A stretch of 64,000 nt of DNA, from the NCBI GenBank assembly GCA_951640195.1, contig OX621171.1, positions 744,001 through 808,000 of the forward strand, in the 5' to 3' direction. Shown in pieces: positions 56,554 to 64,000 of the stretch. A program made the translations under genes and the position numbers. Positions within the stretch are counted from its first letter, which is position 1. Each line of letters starts with the position of its first letter. The notes under the pieces were generated by a model that saw nothing but the letters and a program-made list of their open reading frames with translations, made no database searches and had not been told where the DNA came from. Source of the DNA: Porpolomopsis calyptriformis. Lineage: Eukaryota; Basidiomycota; Agaricomycetes; Agaricales; Hygrophoraceae.

Positions 56554-56778
56554 TGTTACATCCCAGTTCTGATGAACTCCAATAACTCCAAACACTCTGG
56601 ACTTTTCACCTGTCTCTTACTTATAACATACTCTGTTATCACTATATCTTAGATATAATTATCTAGCAGGTATATAAGTACTGCATTTTTTCCTGTATCT
56701 GTAGACAGAATATCAACAAAGTCCTACATTTATGCAACTCTGATCTCCAATATCAACTCTGAAACTTCAGACCCAACA
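56554..56778 (+). repeat. E4 3' LTR
   Basis: After TAAGAGGGAGATAC, a possible polypurine tract, the sequence starts TGTTACATCCCAG. It has a TATATAAG box (about 56672) and ends GACCCAACA, about 225 bp in all. No partner copy is present in the window, so the right end is a best reading. Confidence 0.5.
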
Positions 56779-57539
56779 GTTTCATCTACATGTTATTCTG
56801 GATAGTTAATAGATTGTGCCTGATGTGTTGCTCATACAAGCACCAAATTCTATTGTACAGATCAAAATTCACAACATACACTATGTCAGACAGGTACTCA
56901 ATGTGATCACACACAAGCAACCAAGGGTTGAGGGTGCAATCAAGATTCTTGAAGTTTGATAGTTCCACTACCTAAAGGATTTTAGTATAGCATGTTGGGA
57001 TCTATAGTGAGTTGTAATTCTTTTTTCCTTGCTTCCATTTGTTTAATTGCATAAGTTCTGAGCTTGAGGTATATTTCTAGCACCACCATGCATTCCTTGA
57101 TCCAGAAAATAGTGGGCCACCATGTCTGATCCCTATCTCATCTATTCAGTTACAAGCTTGCCAAATATCACTTTTGAAACTAAGCACAGATGCAAGCTTG
57201 AGTTCCCACTGGGTCTAGGCAACTATAGGGTTAACACATGTATGTTTTCACCTTTTTCTTTCACTCAAATCACTCTGACATCAACCTTAGGATGTTGTAG
57301 TTATTTAATTATATAAAATGCATCCATTCAATCTAATCTAACAGTGATGGGACATACAGAGTGGTCCATTCCAGCTAAAAATATAATGTGCACTATGAAA
57401 ACATGGCAAGAGAAGGATGCACAGGAAAACCAGAGAGTGCAGAGTGCATGGCAGTAAAATGTGAGTCTATACTAGCATTTTTGGTTACAGAATCAGCAGG
57501 AAAGTCCAAGTGAAGACATCTTGAAGCATATTGGAAATC
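56779..57539. other. Interval with no recognised gene
   Basis: Short open frames occur on both strands but none resembles a protein I know. The sequence is A+T-rich. The downstream end of the minus-strand stretch that follows may reach into it. Confidence 0.3.
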
Positions 57540-59161
57540 TATAAGTCTCTATCAGTTGGGGGTATTATCCTGTCCCTCCTGATTGTTCCATCCTTCAGAG
57601 TCTTCAGCTTGTGTGAAAATGCACTCATTAGTGTGCCCTCCAAGATATTGCTTGTACTATTCCATGTTGAGTATGATGGGGTACATGCAAGGGAATAGGG
57701 TTGTATTACTCTCACAGCCTGGGTCTACTCACTTAGTGAGTATGTATTTCTTTGCTTTCTTGTTTTTGTTCTGTTCTTTAGCATGGATCTTATCTAGGTC
57801 TTCATAAACCTTTGAAATCTATAGAAAAACAAGTAGTAACTTAGTCAAATAAAATCTGTGGGTGAAAACTATACTATTGGAGTCTGCCAGATAGGCTTAA
57901 CAACCTCCTAGACAATTTCATTTTCCATCCAAGCAGGATCCATACTGATTACCTAGGCAAGATGTATATAGCATACATCTTTCTTGATTTCATTGGCTGT
58001 ATCTAACTCACTGATTTCAGAGGATATCCACTCTGTCTCCTCTAAAAAGGAAGAAGGGTTAAGTTTGTACTAGTCTTGGTACTCTTGTACAGCTTTGAAG
58101 TGGTCCTCTTTCTGCTTGACAAATCTCTAGTAAGTGTTGGATTATCATGGAATTTATTATTTACTTACATGCTTTTTCCTTTGGTTGTGCTTATTTTTGG
58201 TGTTTGCAACACCCTTCTTTTGCACCTTTGACTCATTTTTTGTGTATTCGACTACTGTCTTCTACAAGTGGAACTTGAGTTTTGCAAAGTATAAGACATC
58301 TTTATAGGTAAACTTGACTATTTTATAGGTTAATTCAGTTGTTTCTTCATTCTGTGGGATGTCTGGTAAGTTCCATGTCCATCTCTTTGTAATTACCTAC
58401 CATTTGCTCTTTGTAGATGAGCTTTGCAACCTTCTCAAGAATCTGAAGGTTGTTGATTGAATCTACATGCTCATTGAACTTGAAGCATTCAGCAGGAAGG
58501 ACCACATCATCTTGTGGAGATGTGTAAGTTATCACATTACCCACACAGGCTACTATTTCCTTTATAACAAAGTACTAACATGATTTTAGCTTTAGAATAG
58601 ATAATGCATTATGACATACACCTGAAGCTGGACGTGGGTCTCCTTCTGTTGATCCATCAATCTGCCAGCCTCAATGCTGAGTAGCTTCTTAGGTTCATAT
58701 ATCTTTTTCTGCTTCTTTTTCTTTCTTCTGCTGACTTGTATCTCACTTTCATCATCAGCAGCATCACCTTCCTCATCTGTCCCCTGCTCTGTTGCATGTC
58801 ATTTGTTTCTGATATCCTCCTCTAGGTTTCAAAGTCACATGCCAATCCCTTGGACAACAGCTGCTAGTTCAAGATTCAGCTGGATAACAGGTGCAGGCAC
58901 AGGTGCCAAGTGATTCCCTAGCTGTGCCAGGAAAGCTGTGATAACCTCTGGAGGGAATTGGGGGTAGGCACACTGCTGGGTTGGCTTGGGTTGAAGCCAT
59001 AACTTGTGGGGTACTGGAGAATGTGTTTGATTGAGAGTAGCTATGATTCCACATGGGTGCAGGGGGGGGAGTGGGTGGGGATATTGTATTGACACATCAC
59101 TTTTTTGTATATACTTAATTTGTCTTTCAAAGCTCATTATAACTAAAAACAATGACATCAT
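57540..59161 (-). pseudogene. Unrecognised minus-strand gene-like stretch
   Basis: Natural-looking protein pieces occur in order on minus: a Pro-rich N-terminal part (59161-58835: HPCGIIATLNQTHSPVPHKL; PEVITAFLAQLGNHLAPVPA); an acidic-then-basic segment (DEEGDAADDESEIQVSRRKK, about 58790-58730); ECFKFNEHVDSINNLQILEK (58480-58420); then QKEDHFKAVQEYQD and SFLEETEWISSEISELDTAN near 58100-58000; and TLMSAFSHKLKTLKDG near 57600. Intron-like GTAAGT donors separate pieces. The plan (Pro-rich start, nuclear-localisation-like Lys run, helical body) fits a nuclear protein, perhaps transposon-borne. I do not know the family, and stops suggest decay. Confidence 0.4.
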
Positions 59162-59631
59162 GTTCTATTGAGCTTGAATGAGCTAGTATAAGTCCACCCC
59201 AAAAGATCAGGATACCCCAAATGTTGTAGGGCATCCTGAGGTATGATAAGTTGGTCTTGAAAAATGTACCCAACATGCGTAGTAGCTGTTGTATTCTATT
59301 GAATTGCTACATACACTCATTTGAACTATGTATAGATATCTACAAAATAAGTAAGTTAGTCTAATACCTCTTACCTACCTCTGGGCATTCAAACACCTCT
59401 GAATCTCACTCCACCTCATTGAGGTAATCTCATTTTCCATGAAGTTACTTGTTGGTAACTACCCTATTTGGAAGTAGATGATGCTTATCTACTCAGCTCC
59501 GAAACACAGTGTATTATACTATTTTTGAGTTTCCGCATTGAATGTAGTCTAGTTTAAAAGTGTATAGTGCGCAAGGGACTCTTTAATCAAGTTACCTGTT
59601 TTAATCATTGTTCAGTTTGGCAGTACAGGGA

Positions 59632-60960
59632 TTAGGCCAGGCAAAAAAGAAAACACACAGTTGTCCTCCATTGCTTAACTTTCACTTGGCTAGCCTCCTG
59701 CTCATGCAACTGTTCCTGCTCCTCTTGCTTCTGTCTCTCCACAGCCATTGCTTTAGGAGTAGGTCTCCTGACTAACCTGGAGAGCAGAAGGACAGCGTCC
59801 ATTGCATCAAGCATTTCATCTGACATGTCACAGTGAGCTCTCATTATGGTTCTTTTTCTACCAAAGATTTTACCAGGTTCATAGTCACCATTGTGGGGGT
59901 TGTCAGTTTCACTGCTTTGATTGTCATCGTCATTGTTGCAAGGCTCAGGAGGCAGACAGGGAATGGATTCATAGTGGTCCACAAAATGGGCTTCTATTAG
60001 TAGGGAAATTTCTGGCCCAGCCTTCCAGTGCCTATAGACAGCAACACTATACATGAAATTGAGGATGATGCTAGGTAGTGAAGTACCAATATGAGCATCC
60101 TGATCTCGAACTGGATCATAGCTAAGGTCTGGTTCCAAGTGTTACAATGTGAGGTGACTGGGGAGCATTGCATCTTACTCAACCCTGGGGATATCGCCAG
60201 GATCCAAAGCAAAGTTAGGGGTCTAGAAATTACACACTTCAGAAAATGTCTGAATTTCTATCTACAGCTCACATACGTTTAGGAAACCTGGGCTTAAAAA
60301 TATCCTATTCTTAATGGAGTTGATACTAATCTCAAGGTCTAGGATGGGGTGGTACAAGTGGCACCAATCTTGAATCACTATGGTGATGTACTAGAGGGGT
60401 TTTTTTTAGTCAGAGGGTGACATGCAATAATCTTAAGCAATACCTCATCACCCTTGCTTCTGGAGATGATATGTGCTGCATCACACTCACTCCCATCCAT
60501 CCTAGTAAAAACACATTGCCCGCCATCGCAGGCTATGACATCCCAATGAAAATTGCTGCAGCACGCTGTTTGCTGAGAAGAGGTTATTTAGTCATTTAAT
60601 GCCTGGTAGTTGATGAAATGGTAATCCCCTATCGCAACACAAAAACCAACTGTCAGCAGTGAATAACAAGCTTGAGAAACATGATGCATCACCTTAAGGA
60701 GTATAGTAATATGCTTTGGCAATGGGATCGCTGGATATAGTCTTATAGTCAACAACAAGGCCACCTGGCATTAGAGAAAGGTCTCCCCGGGACCCACAAA
60801 CAGTAAATGTGATATATCGAAGCCATTTGAGATAGTTTATGGAGAGCCTCTTAATGTCAGTAGTGGGGATGGAGAGCACGTGAACATGACCTTGGCCTTG
60901 GCCCTAGATAGACAAATGAATGTTGACCATGTTTTAGTAGTTGGCACTGAATGAGGTCAG
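59632..60960 (-). pseudogene. HNH-nuclease-type Agaricomycete protein
   Basis: On minus the gene reads GQGHVHVLSIPTTDIKRLSI and YLKWLRYITFTVCGSRGDLS (60900-60790), GGLVVDYKTISSDPIAKAYY, an intron, then a Cys/His core: DGGQCVFTRMDGSECDAAH and IISRSKGDE (about 60510-60444), which carries the HNH-like His and Cys residues. The C-terminal half has TPNFALDPGDIPRVE (near 60210), SLPSIILNFMYSVAVYRHWK, an acidic stretch (NNDDDNQSSETDNPHNGDYE) and a charged helix ending QEEQEQLHEQEASQVKVKQW. The layout matches, from memory, a large Agaricomycete family with an HNH_2-type nuclease domain and unknown role. The middle part near 60300-60400 is damaged. It lies between the unrecognised stretch and DUF6698 copy 2, same strand. 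Confidence 0.65.
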
Positions 60961-61720
60961 TGGAGAGAGCTATTTGAGAGAAATCATCAAAGGAAAAAAA
61001 GAAAACTGAGTTTGACCACTTTTCTACTGACTCACTTGAGCTTTCCCAGGTGAGTGGTCTTGACTTTGGCCAGTTCTACAGCATCAGCAAAAGTGAAAAA
61101 TAAATATAATGATATATAAGATATTATAATGCCTAGCTATATTGGAATGGTGACCAGACTTGGGTTGGTCCTGCAAGTTCTTGTCTATTGACCTCCTTCA
61201 TATTGCAAGATCTCATCTTCCTTGATAAGCCTGACCATTAGGGCAGGATCTTCTAACATGTCCCTATTCCAGTGGGACTGTTAGCTAGAATGGTGAAGTC
61301 TTGCAATCCCATACACCAGACAATATGTAATGTTTCATCTTCCAATCCATTATACTTCTTCCAACTGATTCAAATATAAACCATGATTGACATTCTACTA
61401 CAACAGGTACAGTGCAAGTAAGTGTGATGGAGAGCAAGTAAAGCATGAGAGAGAATGCGTAAGAGCAACGAGAACAAGTGAAACTAGTGGGAACATGTGA
61501 ACCTGAGGAGAACAAGTGAGACAAGTGAAAGCGAGAAGCCCCAGTGAGTGCACAGAGGATTAGTGATGCACCAAGCTGATGTATAAGGATACGAGAGTGT
61601 TGATGAAATGATGGGCTGATGGGCAGAAGAAAAAAGGGGATGAGTAAAAGTGGATGATGTATAGGACTTAATCTTGATCTGTCAGATTCCTTTGCGCATG
61701 TTGGGCAGCACACTGAGTGG
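60961..61720. other. Interval with GA-rich repeats, no recognised gene
   Basis: From about 61405 to 61560 the plus strand repeats AGTGAGA/AACAAGTG-like units. The minus-strand frame through it (61285-61713) is a His/Leu/Ser-rich low-complexity shadow. Nothing else is recognisable. Confidence 0.4.
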
Positions 61721-63499
61721 CTAGTTTTGCAACTCCAGATTCACCATTTTCATTCTGGGTGCCTTGAGAAGCTCAGCTGCACTGAGTCTTTGATCTGAGA
61801 ACCTGGCTGATGAAAATGGCCTCATGATTCCTGGATACAATGAAGAATATAAGCTGGACTTACTGATTCCACCACTCCAGCATATCCTTGGTCTAGTTGG
61901 GATTGCTGTCAGTTTCATGGAAAAGGTCCACGATGTGTTTGTAAAATTCAGCTGCATTGAAAGTACTATCCTTAATGCCCCATTCTTCTTAGGCATTGAG
62001 GATAAATCGGGCCTAAAAAATAGTTAGTCAATGCTCATGTATTGGTAGTTACTTATAATAACAGTGATGTATGCGATGTTTCGAGGGGTAATATAAGTGA
62101 TGTTGTAGATTTCAGTGGTCAACTTCTTTCCAGCAGCAGGTCCAGGCAGAAGCACTGAAAAAAATTGGATTAGTAGTGAACAGGAGTATATGTTTGGCTC
62201 ACCGATAAGAGGAAGGGTCCTTTTAACAGCCCATTGTTGATCACGTCAGCCTAGTAACTGTCCTCAGGGTACAAAAATGAGGGCCAGTCATTGGATGAAA
62301 TTGTAATCTCACCCTCTCATACCATCTGGCAAAATCTGTATTGTTCACAGAAGTAGTAATAATCACAATAATAATTATAGAACAAACCCTTTTTGATCTT
62401 AATTGAATTTATCTCACATACTGCAAGGGCATAGCAAGCAGGCTGAAGCAATATGTGCAAACCCGCGTTTGCTCTTATTCCAATTCATGGGGAAAATCAT
62501 CAGCTGTTCCTTATGAGCTGGGATGTAGGACATAGCTGTGTACCATAGAGACCTAATATCATCTGTGCAAGCAAAACAAGCATGTTCTTTGATCTACAGA
62601 AGAGTATCAAATACTTAACCTTTCAAATAGAATGAGGACTTACGAAATTAAGGAAAGTGTGGAGGGTCTCCACCTCCTGAACAGATTTGAAGTAGAGGAT
62701 TTCTTCAGGGAGGAGGGGGAGTTGCTCAAGAACTGCGCAGTATATGAATTCAAATTTGAACTGTTCATCTGCATCCCTAACTAGCGTAGTCAATATATGG
62801 ATGATAAAAGTGTTAATGACTTACATAGCATCATCTAATATTTCATCTGGATTCCTACCATGCTCTGCCATCAAGCTGATCTGGAATGCTTGAATTAAAT
62901 TACAAAATGGACTTATTCCATAAGGTATGTATCATGCAGCTCTCTTATATGGAACTAAAAAGCTATCTTCCCTGTGGGGAAGATAAGCTGCATGTGTGTA
63001 TGGATTAGACAGTAGTGATTGATATGTACTTCCCTCTCTTCTGAGTTGAAGCATGCTCAATGGTAGTTTTAAGTCTCTTGATGTGGTATTTGCGTTTGCA
63101 ACTCAGATGTGATTCCGGGACACAGTTTATGGAATCAGCGTCAGAGTGGGAATCTGTCTTATTGTAATTTTCCTTGATGTTCCTAGAGCTAATACAGATG
63201 TAATGCAAACAGCTAATCAAGTTGAGGTAGTGTAAAAACACTTACTTGTCATCACTTTCATTACTTTTATCATTAGATGATTGATCAGAGGAATCTGGAT
63301 CCATTGTAGTTTGCTGACATTTAGATCCGCAACTCTTTTTACTGACATGACAGTGAAGGGAAGCATGGGATTTTGGGGCAGCTTTGGCTTTATGAGGTAT
63401 GGGATAAGGTTGAAGTGGGAGGGGGTTGAAGTGGGGGGAAGGGGAGGGAAGCGTTTGCCTTGGGGATACATTTCCATTGGGGATAGCATCTGCATGTGA
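61721..63499 (-). pseudogene. DUF6698-type fungal protein, copy 2
   Basis: Exons read on minus: an N-terminal Pro- and Ser/Asp-rich part ending DPDSSDQSSNDKSNESDDK at a GTAAGT donor (about 63244); a basic segment (SCKRKYHIKRLKTTIEHAST); AEHGRNPDEILDDAM; DADEQFKFEFIYCAVLEQLP; EHACFACTDDIRSLWYTAMS; KRGFAHIASACYALAV; NDWPSFLYPEDSY; NGLLKGPFLL; PRNIAYITVI; ARFILNA; EEWGIKDSTFNAAEFYKHIV and LEWWN at a GTAAGTC donor. The last exon ends at 61721 (KMVNLELQN). The order and the WWN-intron junction match copy 1. Several TAA/TAG codons fall inside exons, so it is probably decayed. No start codon stands out. The gene is divergent from the Plavaka-like exon at 63620. Confidence 0.65.
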
Positions 63500-63619
63500 T
63501 TATGATTACTATATATGTATCTTTATATAATCATACATTTACTTCTTGCTAAGTCCAATAATGGTCTGGTTGCAGTGACCATGCAAATCCTTAGACTTGT
63601 TTTTTTTGGAATGCTCCTT
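63500..63619. promoter_or_regulatory. Intergenic region between divergent DUF6698 and Plavaka-like genes, copy 2
   Basis: A TTTATATAA stretch near 63520 and CATACATTTACTTCT near 63532-63546 lie between the two divergent starts. The second motif is shared exactly with the left pair (about 6518-6532). Confidence 0.4.
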
Positions 63620-64000
63620 TGTCTTGCTTGCAAGAAATCATTCAATGATAAGCACTGCCTTAGTATCCATCTTAAGTGCTGCTAGAAAACCTGTGATTTT
63701 ACAGCTGTGTCACTTGCAAGAAATTGTGAGAAAATCAAAAATGCAAAAAAAGCAAAGATCCCATGACTAGGATATGAGGCAGATATGGTACAGCAGTGTG
63801 AAGTGTTACAGGATCAACTAAACCAGGTAAGTAAGCTCCAACTTTCAAGGATTGTATTTATTTACCAAGCGGATTCTATTAGGACTATGACTTACCACAT
63901 GCCGCGCCAGACTACGAACAGGAATCTGCCATGCCCCCACCAAATGATAACCCAGTGCCATACTCTGTAAGCCATTCAGGGCAGAAGCAGAGAGCCCCTT
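63620..64000 (+). pseudogene. N-terminal zinc-finger exon of a Plavaka-like gene (runs off the window)
   Basis: The plus frame reads CLACKKSFNDKHCLSIHLKC, then a Lys-rich helix (NCEKIKNAKKAKIP) and GYEADMVQQCEVLQDQLNQ at a GTAAGT donor (63824). C-x2-C-x12-H-x3-C is the same spacing as the first exon of Plavaka copy B (CPGCRTPFKSAKATATH...C). Two stops break it. After the intron, coding may resume near 63865 (SIRTMTYHMPRQTTNRN). The transposase core lies beyond the window, so the family call rests on this exon and on the divergent neighbour. Confidence 0.5.

Noticed and set aside
1..64000. CRISPR arrays, rRNA, tRNA, bacterial operons or ribosome binding sites
   Set aside because: No regularly spaced identical repeats, no recognisable tRNA or rRNA sequence, and GT-AG introns throughout. 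The window is nuclear fungal DNA.

Overview
This window reads as a transposon graveyard from an Agaricomycete (mushroom-forming basidiomycete) genome. The reasons are: Plavaka-type DNA transposase coding sequence with short fungal introns; a gene of the fungal DUF6698 type; an HNH protein of a kind I know only from Agaricomycetes; and several Ty3/gypsy retrotransposon families of basidiomycete type. I cannot name the species. I see no rRNA, tRNA or CRISPR array, and no clearly intact host gene. Almost every coding region carries in-frame stops, mostly TGA or TAG of the kind C-to-T change produces.

Layout. 1-2566: 3' part of a Plavaka transposase (copy A, +). 4878-6407: DUF6698-type gene (-), divergent from Plavaka copy B (+, 6641-11254), which is interrupted by a solo LTR (7679-8289). 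12031-15075: an unnamed Agaricomycete-type gene (-), hit by a second solo LTR family (13375-13997) at a splice donor. That gene is then cut by a nested tower of retrotransposons: E3 (gypsy, 15076-42914) contains E1 (gypsy, 16347-33879), which contains E2 (gypsy, 21216-29755); E3 also carries a solo E1-family LTR in its integrase (38439-39046). The gene's 5' piece reappears at 42915-43096. Next come a truncated copia element (-, to about 45290), a second full-length E1-family element in reverse orientation (E1-prime, 45328-54576), remnants of a fourth gypsy family (E4, 54577-56778), an unrecognised gene-like stretch (57540-59161, -), an HNH gene (59632-60960, -), a second DUF6698-type gene (61721-63499, -), and the N-terminal exon of another Plavaka-like gene (+, from 63620).

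The most interesting system: E1, E1-prime, E2 and E4 all carry, between the end of pol and the 3' LTR, an intron-containing gene on the opposite strand. It encodes a long charged coiled coil plus a cysteine cluster. In E1, E1-prime and E2 the cysteine spacing is exactly C-x2-C-x6-C-x8-C-x2-C-x6-C, the Zn(II)2Cys6 pattern. The gene converges tail to tail on pol (about 90-130 bp between stop codons), and in E1, E1-prime and E2 a TCACGTGA palindrome lies upstream of its start. A second recurrent arrangement is the divergent pair DUF6698 gene / Plavaka-type zinc-finger gene, seen at both ends of the window with a shared intergenic motif.

Relative ages follow from nesting: the host-like gene was hit by E3, E3 by E1, and E1 by E2. 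E2 has the most similar LTR pair and the best preserved frames. The empty site for E2 can be read directly from E1-prime, which confirms the boundaries. All coordinates and residue readings are by eye; no alignment or search was run.
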